Counted from the first letter of the stretch, positions 26,045 to 38,228 are shown. The stretch is DNA of 64,000 nt from Tubiluchus corallicola (GCA_030141605.1 JAQGDQ010000731.1:28501-92500); one strand, 5' to 3'. Notes: a model not told the origin generated them from the sequence alone. Numbers and translations are program-made.

Positions 26045-26052
26045 TTTTGCAG
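26045..26052 (+). promoter_or_regulatory. Splice acceptor before the zinc-finger CDS
   Basis: A TTTTTGCAG tract lies 26 bases upstream of the ATG, marking a 5' UTR intron whose donor I cannot place. Confidence 0.6.
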
Positions 26053-26078
26053 AATTTTGCATTGCAAAGTTGTTAAAA

Positions 26079-27470
26079 ATGGATCAGGAAGTGACATTGG
26101 ACACAACATCTGTGAAAGTTAAATCTGACATTGTAGTAAACGTGTCAAAGGACTCCACTGACAGCAAAACAGCAGATGATAATGTAGAAAATAACAACAC
26201 GCAAGTAAAAACTGAAGATGATATTTCAACAACTATTATAGAAAGTAGTGAAGCAGCAGATTGCAGATTTGAAAGTAATGAAATTTTTGTAAAAACTGAA
26301 CATGGCGTATTTGCTGAAAATATTATGGAAAATAGTGATGTTTGTAAAGCATTTTACACTATGAATAAGCCACCTAATCTTATGAACAAGAAAACTGATT
26401 ATAATCGCTTAGCAAATTCTTCAACCAATTGCTTGGAAGATGAAACAACTTATGCAAGTGTTTCAGTTGATGCCTTGGAAAGTTGTTCACAAGGTTCAAT
26501 GACTGATTGTCTATTAGCTGTAACAGAACGTGAATGTTTATCTCAATCAGTAGAAAATGTTCAAAATTGTTTGCCATGCAAAAGTGAGGTTTGTGATTCT
26601 GCTTCTGAATGCCATCAGAATGAGATGTTTTTCAATCATTCAGATTTGACTGGATCATACAATCTCACTTCAGATGTACAAACAACAAATTCACCATGTC
26701 AGCCTTATAAGTGCAGTCATTGTGCTTCTTTATTTCTTCGATCAAGTGATTTCAAAGAGCATCAAAGAATTCACATGGAAGATAAGCCCTTCAAGTGTAC
26801 TCAGTGTGATGCTTCTTTTGCTCGGTTTCGTGAATTGAAATTGCACATGAGGTCTCACACTGGGGAAAAACCTTTTCCATGCACACAGTGCAATGCTGCT
26901 TTTGCTCGAAGACCTTATTTAAAACGACATATGATAACACACTCAGGTGAAAAACCTTTTAAGTGTACATGGTGTTCTAGTGCTTTTGGTATTCCTAGTA
27001 AGTTGAAAGAACATATAAGAAATCATACAGGCGAAAGACTTTTCAGATGCACGTGGTGTGATGCTAGTTTTACTCGCTCACATTATTTAAAGAATCACGT
27101 GAGGATACATACAGGCGAAAGACCATTTAAGTGCACATACTGTGATGCTGCATTTACACAACATCATGGTTTGAAGCAGCATCTGAGGAGACATACTGGG
27201 GAAAAACCATTCAAGTGTACTCTGTGTGATGCTGTTTTTGCTAGTACCCATAGTCTCAAGTGTCACATGAGGTGTCATTCAGGAGAAAAACCATTCAAGT
27301 GCACGCAATGTAATGCTGCTTTTGCTCAGCCTAGTAATTTGAAAGAGCATATAAAAATTCATACAGGGGAAAAACCTTATAAGTGTACTCTGTGCTCTGC
27401 CAGTTTTTCTCACTCTAACAGTTTGAAACGGCATGTTAAGAGTCATACAAGAAAAACTTTTAAGAAATAG
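26079..27470 (+). CDS. Nine-finger C2H2 zinc-finger protein
   Basis: A single coding exon from ATG at 26079 to TAG, 463 residues. I chose this ATG because the only in-frame codons upstream in the exon are non-ATG. A TTTTTGCAG acceptor at 26045-26052 implies an upstream untranslated exon. Residues 1-205 are acidic, Ser/Thr/Asn-rich and otherwise featureless, with two VKTE motifs (Lys44 and Lys72) that fit the SUMO consensus. Residues 210-456 hold nine CX2CX12HX3H fingers joined by GEKPF or GERPF linkers, and the protein ends in a short basic tail. The family acts as nuclear DNA-binding regulators; its target is unknown. Finger cores resemble the zinc-finger gene at 1-1744, suggesting a lineage-specific family. 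Confidence 0.93.
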   Translation: MDQEVTLDTTSVKVKSDIVVNVSKDSTDSKTADDNVENNNTQVKTEDDISTTIIESSEAADCRFESNEIFVKTEHGVFAENIMENSDVCKAFYTMNKPPNLMNKKTDYNRLANSSTNCLEDETTYASVSVDALESCSQGSMTDCLLAVTERECLSQSVENVQNCLPCKSEVCDSASECHQNEMFFNHSDLTGSYNLTSDVQTTNSPCQPYKCSHCASLFLRSSDFKEHQRIHMEDKPFKCTQCDASFARFRELKLHMRSHTGEKPFPCTQCNAAFARRPYLKRHMITHSGEKPFKCTWCSSAFGIPSKLKEHIRNHTGERLFRCTWCDASFTRSHYLKNHVRIHTGERPFKCTYCDAAFTQHHGLKQHLRRHTGEKPFKCTLCDAVFASTHSLKCHMRCHSGEKPFKCTQCNAAFAQPSNLKEHIKIHTGEKPYKCTLCSASFSHSNSLKRHVKSHTRKTFKK

Positions 27471-29747
27471 TCTTGGCTTTAAAATGGCTAATGATTCAGC
27501 AAATTTTTGTAAGAAAAGTTGTGAAATCGAGGCATAATATTTCTAATTCTGACTTTAAGAAAGGTCAATTTCCTTTACCACATGGTGGAGTTTGATCAAT
27601 TTGCTGTTGTTTAAGCTTTTCCCTGATAATTAACTGTCATATAGACGTTTGCTACATAGACAAATAATGTACTTTACAACGAAAAGATTAGAATAATGAT
27701 TGGATGAAGAAGTTCATATTCTGATGGGGGACAGGACGTTTGGGGGAGCAATTTAGGCGCAAGACACTTGGCCACCAGAATCCCCGCATGCTGTGTTTGT
27801 GTGCAAAAAGTGTCTTTGTTACACTGCTAAACATGATGTCTACGGCTTATTAGGTAAACCCTTTTCAACTTGTTAGTTACAAGCTAATTTTTGAAATTTA
27901 CCTAGAGTTTTTGTAAGGGCGTAAATGATTGATTTTGTGAATATGATCGTCTAATTGACAGTAAAAATAACTAAAACATTCACCATGCTGCTGAACGCAG
28001 ATGGAAATCATGCGTGTCACAAGAGTTGCCATGAAGAAGCTTCATTATGAAAGTTTTAATTATATATTAAGCATTTTCTCTCATTAATTAATCAACTTTC
28101 TTTCCAATAGGTAGCTGGTATGGACAACTTAACTTAAAGTATACCTGACACTTGATGAATAGTTACACGTTAATGTTAGGTTATCATCGCCTCGAGTGGA
28201 ATAATTACTGCTAATGATGTACAAATAAATCTCGCTGTTCATGTTACTGACATTTCTCAATTGTCCATTTTGAAAACTTCATTCCACTAATGGTAGAGAA
28301 AGTGCAGAAAGGCAATTAACTGCTTTTAATTGTGTTATTAGACATTATGAGAGTTGGAACATTTAGTACAATATCAAATTTTGCTGGTGCCCAAATGTCT
28401 CGTGCCGAAATGTCCCGTGTCCAAATGTCTCGGGGCCCAAATGTCATGTACCCTTGGATTGGGAAACTAATTCTTAATATAAAAATAATTTACCAACATC
28501 CGCCTAAGCAAAAACATGGCTTTTATTCAGACACAAACATGAGTAATTCTGTCACGATTATGCAACAAAAAATAAATGAAAATACATCACAAAAAATGCA
28601 AAATACAAAAATCGACAATGTGACAAGTAGACAAGAAAAATACTAAATTTGAAACTTACATATTGTGTGATACAAAGCTAAATGACGGAAAAAAGGAAAA
28701 GTTATGTTACTCCAACACAATTCTTTCTCTGACCAATGGTTTTGATATGTTGCATAAGTTGTGTCTGAATAAAAACCATGGCTTTGCTTAAATGGGTGTT
28801 GGCAGTCATTTTTATTATTAAGAGTCCATATTGTTTGAAAGAGAGTCCATAATTGTTAAACATAGCCTTTTTCTGATTTTTTTTGTAAAAAGACACTAAA
28901 TAAATCTGTATCAAATTATTATGATTAAGAACAAAATTAATGTTTTTTTGTTGCTGAATTTATATTATTAATGTATGCTGTTGGCACTAAAATTCAGTGG
29001 TTTCTGACTTTGTTTTGGGGGAATATGCATATAAAAGCAGTACTATATTAATTTTGCATATTTTTTACTTAACTTTATAGGAAAACCAGACCTTTCATTG
29101 ATTCATATTAATTTACTGTCTTAGGATATACATTTTCTTGCCAATAAACCCACTTGGCAATTGTTTCTTGTAATAGAGAATATTATTTTTATATTTCGAT
29201 TGCACATTTCTATTAACTTTTTTCTTTAGTCTTATATTTCCATTATGTAGTTACTATTAAGCCTATATACTATACTATACGCCTACATTTTATTAGCGTT
29301 ATCAGACTTTAGGATCGCTTTCATGTATTTTATGGAAAATTTTGAGACATTTCTTGTTATCATTCAATTGTATATTGTTCACTGTGTCACATCTGCTAGC
29401 TTTGAATGTATATGTCTTTATTTATATGTATTTGTATATATGTATATCTATTTGTGTTTCGTATAAATTTATATTACTTAATTACTATGATACATTGTTC
29501 TCTAAACTGTAGCATTATACAAAAAGCACAAACAGTAAACATTTAACAAGGAGAATAATTCGAGAACAATAAGAATTTATTTTATTTAAAGCTTTTTAAA
29601 AATACGTTGTGCAAAATTTTAGGCAATCAAAGATATTATTTGCCTTTAGAAAGTGACACTCATAGCAGAAGTGGTGAGACAATTTTTTCTTAAAATTATA
29701 AGACAATACCTGAAAGTTCTTTTTTATTATTTACTTTGATTTTTTAT
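27471..29747. other. Intergenic between convergent genes, with a short ATGTCTCG repeat
   Basis: Plus-strand zinc-finger gene and minus-strand protease gene 2 converge here. At 28390-28445 four copies of a 14-15 bp CCAAATGTCTCGTG-like unit occur. Nothing else is supported. Confidence 0.45.
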
Positions 29748-30047
29748 TCATTTAATCATTAAAAAACTCGTAGACAATATTGTAATTATAGAGATCGCTG
29801 TTGTGTCATGTCCTAGAGCTCCTTCAGATGTTACAGGGGCGACAAAACCTTCGTCTCCAAACGTATTCCTTGAATAAGCCCGCTGAATATTAATCCACGT
29901 TAAATAATAGCTAATTCTTGCTGCCACAACGACTGAACGTTCATTATATCGTGGCTGACCGTCCTGTAGAAAATAAGTAGTGCCTTGAAAAATGCCAACA
30001 ACTTCCAGAGTTAGTGGGTTTAATAAAAACGGTGCACCAGAATCGCC
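29748..30047 (-). CDS. Gene 2 exon 7: catalytic Ser195 and hydrophobic C-terminus
   Basis: Starts GDSGAPFLL, contains AARISYYLTWI, and ends in a hydrophobic segment before TGA at 29748. No Cys220. Confidence 0.8.
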   Translation of the reverse strand, partial: GDSGAPFLLNPLTLEVVGIFQGTTYFLQDGQPRYNERSVVVAARISYYLTWINIQRAYSRNTFGDEGFVAPVTSEGALGHDTTAISIITILSTSFLMIK

Positions 30048-30109
30048 CTACAGAAAGAATATAAATAAATAAATATATATATATATATATAATAAATTTA
30101 TATATAAGC

Positions 30110-30145
<36 letters not shown>

Positions 30146-33100
30146 GCATATATTTATGCATGCAGATACTACGCACTTATACTCATGTATGCACACACTC
30201 ACCGCTTCATATGAGTCTGCATGCATGTGATTTATGTGTGTGCGTAAATTTGTGTGTGTGATAATTATAGTAATAAATCGTCATACATATTAATACATTC
30301 AAAACTTCCATGTCATAATTACAGGTGTATTTTTTAACAAAGGATTAGAAAGATCTAAATGTCGTTTATTTATTAAAAAGATGCAGCTTTACAGATTGTG
30401 TGCGGTTATCAATTGATATGCCAATTATGCCGATGATTTTTTATAAACATGTCCCCAATTTCTTCACATTAGAGAAACTTACCCGTCCAGTGTTACACCT
30501 AATTTCACACGTATTTTTAGTGAAATTTCACTTTTTTAATACAAAGCGAGTTTATTGGCAGTTTGTATTATACCTTATTGCTTTCAGATGTTTATTTGGG
30601 GTTTGTTTGCTGTTTTTAAAAAAATTAATGAGTCTGGTAGCAAAGGCACAAAAAATTTTGCACATCAACGCATTAATAATCAATAAGACGCGAACATCCT
30701 ACACAGTGTTCATTGATAAATATTTATCTAACGCAAACCCTGAAGTAGCTTTTGCTGTAACAAACTTAAAGCCTGAATACAAGAGAATGATGCTAGAACC
30801 ATGCAATCGTGTAGCTTCTAAGCGAGAATCGCCCAAAATGGAACCTCCAATTAACTTGTTACCACTCCTCTTGGTGAAAGTGCCCAAACATGTGACCGAC
30901 ATTATCGTGTAGCCCTGTTTTCGTCTTTCCAAAGAACTAAATACATCCGTGTGTCCCACCATGCGCTGCTATAACTTTTTCTTGCAGGCTGCTTGGTTAA
31001 GATTTAAAAATAAATCGAAAGGCGTGTCCAAAAAACACCCTTGTTCAGGAAACCGTGGCCCTCCTGCGAGTTCTAACTGTAACACCCACCGTTAAACGGG
31101 CTACCCAACCATTTCCGACTACCAGCAATACGACCCATTCCTGATCTACAGAAATACAGTTATAAGTTTTGCAAAAAAACGGACAAAAAGGGCCATTTGG
31201 GTGGAGGGGGTGTTCGCTCTAGGGCCCCAATTCGAACAAAGACTTGCGGCTTCAATGAGATGAGGCGACACTAGAGTCAGGTTCTTTCATTTGATACATA
31301 GATAACTGAAAATGGTGCAGCAGTTAGAGCTGTAGCCTCGAGTCTTATATATACATGCATATATATTATATTGTATTCCCCTGCCAGTATTACACTATCC
31401 CCTGCAGTACAATATTAATGCATAATCCAGAAAACAATTAAGCTGAAAGAAAATAAAAATGGACTAATTTATTTAATTTAACAAAAATCTCTTGAAATTC
31501 AGGCTTACATTTCGTAATGTGACGCAAGTTAGTAGCTTACAAATAACGTTTTCTCATTATCTCCTTATACGACCTTGGTAATCCAATCAGTATCACTTGG
31601 TTGAAGACATGACAGAATGAAGTTGATATATTTCTTATGCATTTTTTTGAGATTCATTGAATTTTTAGACTTGATAAAGTAGACTCCCGAAGAGTGAGAT
31701 CAAATTCAACAAATTAAAATCAGAATTGTACTACATTCTTCAATTTCATTAAAATGTCTAGATATTCTTTAACTCTTTACAGGTAAACTCTTCATATTTA
31801 AAAAAAAACTGCAAGTTCAATTATCTGGCTAATAATTGACTCCAGATAGCAGCTGGTTGGACGTTTTTCAGCAAAACTACACTTGCCCTTCAGAATTGGC
31901 CAGGAATAACTTCGTGAAAAATTTTGCAAATGTTTGTTGTATTCTGTTTCAGTAATAGAAACAAAATTGTTGCATTTTACTTCAGTAATGGAGACTAAAT
32001 CACTGCCATGTTTCTTGCATTTTACTTCAGTAGTAAAGACAACATTACTACCATGTTTTCCAATAATATTTTAATCCAGTAAAAAACTTAGGATTGTAAG
32101 TACATCTGGTATGTCTTTCCCTCAAAAAACTAATGTCGCTTTTCCCACAAATAATGTAAATTGCCCAATGAGATTAAATTTAGTGAATTAAAATTTGTCA
32201 TTTTGCTGAATCTTATGCCATTCATGTATTTTATAAGAATTAGTCTACCATGGTTATTACTTACAAAGCCACCAATACGTCCTGGGTGATGTGCACAGAT
32301 GAAAATCCTTTGGTCATAGGAGCTGCAATTACCCCGATCAGTAACTACGAAGTAAGCCTTCTTCAACCGATCTTGTAGTTCGTTTGGTCTGTCTGAAATA
32401 TTCGTATTGGTGTCAGCTACATTTCCCTACTGCTAATGTAGTTCAATTCAATCTGCCTAATAGAGTACGACTAATAAAAGCAGCAAATGTGAAGACAAAA
32501 CAGCTCTCTGTGAATCATAACACCTGGAGGATGACAAATTCTAAAGCACTAACATTAGTTTTCACAAGAAATTTATCTATTTGATTAATTTCAAGTCTTT
32601 GAAAAGTTAAATTATAAGAAACATTGCCCACCACTCCATATATCTGTTCCCCCACCCTACAAGAGTAATTACTCGGTTTAAGTAACTAATTCTGTCAGAT
32701 GTGGGCATTTGAGCAGGTCGAATATATTCGCTGAACACAACAGGCCGATTTAATCGTATAAGAGCAAAGTCATGATGTTCTTCATGCAGTTTGTAAAAGT
32801 GAACCTGCAATAACAAAAACAAATAAAATTTAGAGACACTTGCATGTACTTCAATCTGGCCTGACATGAGATATCAGAAAATATTACTAAATATCAAATC
32901 CAGGCCTAAGTGACTGCATCGAAATTGGGGATGGGGGTGCAAGAACATCCATCATTAAACTGCTGTTTGGTGCCTCGTAAAGAAACCTAAACCCTAGCAC
33001 AACTTAACCTGTGAAACATTATTTGCATTGTTTGTAAGCCCTAGAGTAACTAATTAAATGGGCAGGATTTTCTAGAGGACTAAAAACATAGAAATAACCA

Positions 33101-36100
33101 GAAAATTGTCCCCATGGAAATTCAGCATGACCTGACTGCAGATGTCACTCCAAAGTACAGAAAGCGAAGCCTGTCTCTATATAATGCATTCCCAAACTTG
33201 TGTAGACGTCAACGTCAGAATGAAAACTAGATAGAAACAAAGGGTGTGTTAATTCTAGCCCATGAGAGTCGAGATATATGTAGAAATTAGTTTCTACTTC
33301 CTTCCTACAGAAACGTTTGCTAGATTACAAGGAAAATATTACCATCATGGTACATGTGGTGTTGACAGCCAAAGATACATATCTCAACAAATGACATCAA
33401 GATGTTACTAAACCCTTTATATTATAGTATGTGATGGAAGATAAAACTTACATAGCGTTCATCTCTTGCGTGATTTAAATGGATGCTCCCAAGAAATACC
33501 GTAATGTGTGGCCCTGGTGCTATGTGACTGCAAAATAATTATAACTGCTTGTAAGCAATTGCAAACCTCATATTTTAAATACTTCAACTCAACTACATTT
33601 GCATCTTAGATTTCTCACTCTGAAAAACCATAAGGCCTGAATTGGTACAAGTAATAAACTTAGTAACTGAAAACACCTTGTACAAAAGCGACCACTAGAA
33701 TATTGATTACTGGGGGAAGCAGTATGACGTACACACACTTGTGTACACGTCTCTGGTATTTTTTGTGTGACTTTAATTGCTATTATGCTAATGGTAACCG
33801 AAATAAAAATCTATACAAATGAAAAGACTATATATGAAAAGACTCAAACTGTCTACAGAAATATAACTTATTTTAAGCATCTGCTTGGCAACATTACAGT
33901 GGATACTTACTCTCTAAAAGTGTGAGCTACTGTTAGAACATGTCTGTCATCGATAAGCACTCCTCCAGCAACAACGGGAATACCAGGAAAATCTGGGAAA
34001 GGAGGACGAAGTAACCTGACCTTCAAAAATGCACAATTGTTACTACACACTGAGAGCTTACGGGTTGCATTTCTGCATCAACAAAAGACGTTAGTTAATT
34101 CCTTCCCGACGGGCACATACATTTACCCATTATCTGTGACGGGCAAAAACAGCGCCTTATTAGCTTTCGACTCTCCAAATTCAATAAAATTTGGAAAAGA
34201 AACGACTAACGTACAAGTAACTAATATCAAAACAAAATCAGTTTCTTCCTTTTCTAAATTTAAATAAGTTGTTTTGCAAACTAATGAATAAAAATTTTGC
34301 TTTGCACTTCTGCAGTAACTCGGGATAGAATCGACGTTCATTTGCTCAGGCTATTATTAGGACCCCGAGGTAATTTTTGCGACACCTGGGAGTGTATTCA
34401 CAGAATGTAACGGCAGCTTGTGTTGTTCAGTTTTGTAAGCTGACTTGGTGTTTTTTTTTGCATAATCAACTCACAGCCAATCATTAAAGCTTATCAGCGA
34501 TTGAAATGCCTAGAAACTATAAGTTTATTACCTTATAACTAGTATGCATTTATTTGTGGTATGTTATTACATGAAAAATTGCATGCATTGTATGCGCTTT
34601 TTTTAAATTTAGAAAGATTTCACGATATGATCAGACTAGAATTATAGTTGATTTCGCAGAATGGGACAGTAACCAAATTGTTACTGTTCCATTCTGTACT
34701 TTTCAACTGATAGCTGTCAGACTTCGTCTTTCCACCAGTGAAAAATCTGTGCAAAATCGTGACTTAGTTTTTGTCATAAGAACTTCTCAATGCACTTTTT
34801 AAAATCACAAAGAAAATAGTCCTTTGCACTAGTAACTTCAAGATTGTCATTACTTTAATCCTTAAATTTGATTTTAAAAAATTGTAATACCATTCTAGCA
34901 TTTCATTGAAATGAAGCAAAATAAAAAAAACTGCAAAAAGTTACTTTTTGAACTACAAGAAATTTGAACACAAACCATAAATGGAAATTCTCCTTCTTCA
35001 GCATTTTCTCCACCATGAAGTCTCGGTTCAACCAGCAGCTCTGTAACAAGTATTGTTTTCTACTTTAAAAATAATAACAAAAAAGCAAATTTCAACTTTT
35101 TACTATCAGTTTGCTTTGTAAAAAGTCGTTGATTACGTGTCCATGAAGCCATATTAGACGATATTCGTTCCATGTTGCAAGGTTTATAATGTTGTAGTGG
35201 GTGCATAGGTCATTTTTTGGCTTTAATTTAGTTTTCAATTACTGCCACGGTGCTGCCACCTGTTTGTTTATTTAGTTGGTAGTTAGCTTATAACAGTAGT
35301 CACTCTTTTAAAATTGAATCACCTAATGTCCTTCAATACATTTTGGCCTTTCGTGAACTATTAGTAGTAGTTATATGACATTTTACCCGCCTTATTGTTC
35401 TCTCTGCCATTGCTCTATTTCCCTGACTGTGATGAGCATTATGAATGTGAATTTCTTACGAATTTATTGTTGTGACATTGCTGTTCTTAAGGCAACTTGG
35501 AGTTCTCACTCTTGTCTATGTAACTGCTAAATGCTAAAACAACCTATGTTGCTATTAATTAATTTCAGCATAGTCTAGAAATGCCAATACATTTCTTCAT
35601 GCAACTAATTTTCTTCTACTCAATGCAAATTAAACTAAATGTTAATAATTGTATTTCAGAATAAAAAAAAAACTTTTGGCCAACACGTTAAACTGGTGTT
35701 TTGTATCCATTTCAAATTTACTCAATCTATGTTGCAAGTTTTATAATATACTCAATGCAAGTTGCAAGGTTTATAATGTACTCAATCTATGTTGCCAGTT
35801 TTATAATATACTCAATGCAAGTTGCAAGGTTTATAATGTACTCAATCTATGTTGCCAGTTTTATAATATACTCAGTGCAAGTTGCAAGGTTTATTATGTA
35901 CTCAATCTTTGTTGCCAGTTTTATAATATACTAAATGTAAGTTGCAAGGTTTATAATGTACTCAATCTATGTTGCCAGTTTTATAATATACTCAGTGCAA
36001 GTTGCAAGGTTGCATGCTCAATTAAGACATTGTCTGCTCTTGACAACCTTTAATGATGTATTGTCTCCTCATCCATGTGAGATGGTTAGAATGCGAAAAA

Positions 36101-36303
36101 TGTTTGAAATTGCAATTTTAATGCAACTTTTAAAGGAAAATTATTTGCACGGCCAAGTGAGACTAACCTTTTTCATTTATACCCGGAGTAGAATTAGAAG
36201 ACTGATCTGCCGCAGAGAAACATTTGCCAGTGTGGAACCATGTGGTGAAGATGAATAGAAATGTAGTTGCTGGACAGGGTGCTGCAGGCACTAATTGCAA
36301 CAT
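29748..36303 (-). CDS. Protease gene 2: secreted trypsin-like serine protease (seven-exon model)
   Basis: Exons on the minus strand: 36303-36168, 35040-34976, 34020-33911, 33527-33452, 32804-32635, 32388-32265, 30047-29748; the total is 326 residues in frame. It encodes a hydrophobic N-terminus, activation site EPR then LHGG, His57 (TVAHT), Asp102 (HHDFALIRL) and Ser195 (GDSGAP). Oddities: both Cys42 and Cys58 are replaced (AGG and AHT), so that disulfide is gone; Cys191 is absent. The exon 5 donor at the ancestral position is mutated, and the model uses a neighbouring GT with a shifted acceptor to keep frame. The C-terminus ends in a hydrophobic run (AISIITILSTSFLMIK), which could be a GPI signal. 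The triad is complete, so activity is plausible; the substrate is unknown. Confidence 0.72.
30062..30150. repeat. (AT)n-rich microsatellite
   Basis: Mostly TATATA with GCATATAT interruptions, directly downstream in plus coordinates of the gene 2 Ser exon. Confidence 0.85.
30637..31370 (-). mobile_element. Degenerate Helitron-like element, copy A
   Basis: Matches the 46374-47188 element in order: GCAAAGGCAC and an AAAATTTT palindrome, a CGCGAACATCCTAC block, ATTATCGTGTAGCCCTGT, CGTGGCCCTC, ACACCCACCG and TAGCCTCGAGTCTTATATATA. Heavily mutated; it lies in gene 2 intron 6. Confidence 0.65.
32265..32388 (-). CDS. Gene 2 exon 6: pre-Ser segment
   Basis: Encodes GNCSSYDQRIFICAHHPGRIGGF, matching the ICAHHP block of gene 1. 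The CAG acceptor could be at 32393 or, shifted four bases, at 32389; only the shifted one keeps frame with the GTGGTG donor. Donor GTAAGT. Confidence 0.65.
32635..32804 (-). CDS. Gene 2 exon 5: catalytic Asp102, altered donor
   Basis: Encodes HEEHHDFALIRLNRPVVF through ITLVGWGN. At the position where the paralogues have GT, this gene reads AG (ATGG then AGTGG). The nearest usable donor is GTGGTG, one base later. Confidence 0.75.
33452..33527 (-). CDS. Gene 2 exon 4: inter-triad segment
   Basis: Encodes HITVFLGSIHLNHARDERY, aligned with the FLGSN exon of genes 1 and 4. Acceptor ATTTTGCAG, donor GTAAGT. Confidence 0.75.
33911..34020 (-). CDS. Gene 2 exon 3: catalytic His57, Cys42-Cys58 lost
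   Basis: Encodes VAGGVLIDDRHVLTVAHTF. The His is kept, but both partners of the conserved disulfide are replaced. Donor GTAAGT, phase 2. Confidence 0.8.
34647..34707. repeat. Short near-perfect palindrome
   Basis: AGAATGGGACAGTAAC is followed by a six-base loop and its near-perfect complement; the arms extend to about 27 bp with mismatches. In gene 2 intron 2; no known function. Confidence 0.7.
34976..35040 (-). CDS. Gene 2 exon 2: activation site
   Basis: 65 nt; encodes LLVEPR then LHGGENAEEGEFPFM. Leu takes the place of the usual Ile16. Donor GTTTGT is weaker than in the paralogues. Confidence 0.75.
35715..36012 (+). repeat. 60-bp minisatellite (two 30-bp half units), about 5 copies
   Basis: TCAATCTATGTTGCCAG plus TTTTATAATATAC alternates with TCAATGCAAGTTGCAAG plus GTTTATAATGTAC. 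It lies within gene 2 intron 1 and produces spurious ORFs. Confidence 0.85.
36168..36303 (-). CDS. Gene 2 exon 1: signal peptide
   Basis: ATG at 36303; a hydrophobic stretch (TTFLFIFTTWF) is followed by a polar segment. Ends in phase 1 at GTTAGT, the same donor hexamer as exon 1 of genes 3 and 4. Confidence 0.65.
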
Positions 36304-36756
36304 TGCTGAAAAATGTTACTATGAAAGTAGTAAACGATAAAGTAGATACATAATTGTCGTAATGATCTAAAGAATATCAAAAATAACAACAAGTTCTGGT
36401 TATCATGATTGGACAATTCGACTCACTTGACGTTTCGACACAAAGAACTTTCGAAATTCATAACATTTTGGTGCAAGGAATTTTGATACATAATTAATTA
36501 GATGCGTAAGCTAAATAATGTTTTGGACATTTGAGCGCTGGCTATTAACATGCAGGTGATATTCAGAAACATAAGTAACTTGAATTCGATAACTGTCTAC
36601 ATACAAACAATTCCGATTTGGATTTTGGATTCAACGGGGCATAGATAGACATTAACAAATTACCTAGTTTGTAAAACCTTGATGTTTTTTACGAAAATCA
36701 ATTGAATTTGAAGTGATTGCAAATTACTTTCAGAAAGCAATTTTATCAGAAAAGTG

Positions 36757-36826
<70 letters not shown>

Positions 36827-36830
36827 GGGG
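36757..36830 (+). repeat. (GA)n microsatellite and GA-rich tail
   Basis: Nearly pure GAGAGA, followed to about 36965 by purine-rich sequence. The Arg/Glu ORF here is an artefact. Confidence 0.9.
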
Positions 36831-37238
36831 GGAGGGAGGGAAGAATAGGAGAGGACACGGAGGAGATATGGGAGAGTCAGAGAAAAAAAGAAATAGAGAG
36901 GGTAAGAAAGAGAGAAAGAGACAGACAGGAAATGAGAGGAGTGAAGAGTGAAAGAATGAGACGGGTAGGAATCGGGGGTAGCAAACAGAGTTAGAGCTGC
37001 TGGATGAGGCTGAGCTCATTGTATCTGCATAGCTGGGTGATATTTTTCAGCAGCAGATTTGTTTGAGTTTTTGGCTTGGAGAAACTGATAAAACTGACTG
37101 TTTTTAATCTTTCTGGGGGCTATAGGTCTTCATAACTTTATCCAAGTATAATATTTCACTGCTATAATTTTCCTCTACTGCTACTAGATAAATTTTAGTT
37201 ACAGAAATCTTGTATGGCTTGAGATAATAAAAATGAAA

Positions 37239-37244
37239 ATGATA

Positions 37245-37318
<74 letters not shown>

Positions 37319-37325
37319 AATAATA
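37239..37325 (+). repeat. (GAT)n microsatellite
   Basis: About 25 GAT triplets. The poly-His shadow ORF on the minus strand comes from it. Confidence 0.95.
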
Positions 37326-38228
37326 ATACTTACTTGACCTTAAATCTCGCAAAATATTTCAATGCAATTTTCCTACGTGTTTTGTGAGCAGCTTTGACGA
37401 TTTTTAACAAAATACCCCATTTTTGAGTTCAATAAAGAGTATACATTTTAACACAATTCATACTTCAAAAGCGTTTCCAATAATTAAACAATAAATTAAA
37501 AACTAAAGCTGAGGGAATAGGAGATTTAATCATTTATACACCCCAGATGCTCCTGATCTTAATAAGAAATGCCTCCTCACATTGTGAGCTTAAGTGTTAC
37601 AGAAGTTATCTGTATAGAACTTTGTTATAGGCAAGTAATCTGCACAATGTCCTTAATTATTATTTTCAATGATTCAATAATTTGGTTATTTTTAATTTTC
37701 TAACATAATTTTTAGCTAATACTAACCTGAATTTTTAGTGGCAGTTGATAATAAGACTGGTGCAGAGAAACGTGCCAAGGCAAACCTTGTGATCCACACT
37801 GAAAAGGCTGTAGCCAGCAGGTATATTTAAGCTCTCAGTCGTGAAAGCATTTCTAAAAAGAGGAAAAACACAGAGATTTGGAAATGCCCTACGAATTTTT
37901 GTACAACATCTCAGCAAAATGTTTGTTATTATCAAATATCCAAGTGCTAGATGATACGGAAAATTCGAAGTTAAGACGCGATTGTAACAAAATGTTCTAA
38001 AATTTTTCATTATCATTTCAGTAGAAGTTTCATTATAATACCTACTGCAAGTTTTCCACCCATAAAACACCAACTATTTTGCTAGGCGATGTAGCTATCA
38101 CAAGATTTTGTATAAAAATTTCGTCTTTTACGTGTAACATGTTAAAAGCAGTGAACGCAATGAATGCAGGTATACACAAAAAATCTCAGAGCATTATGAT
38201 GCATGTAACAATGAAAGTAAAATACTAG
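37326..38228. other. Intergenic, no gene supported
   Basis: AT-rich DNA upstream of gene 2. A minus-strand segment at 37735-37850 has splice-like ends and a weak CLGT resemblance to the His exon, but it cannot be supported. Confidence 0.35.

Noticed and set aside
30400-30912. 170-codon plus-strand ORF
   Set aside because: Overlaps the degenerate Helitron-like copy A and gene 2 intron 6; no motif.
37735-37850. Minus-strand segment with splice-like ends and a CLGT...NCH string, possibly a His57 exon
   Set aside because: Only a few residues match, it ends in a stop, and it is in the wrong order relative to genes 2 and 3.
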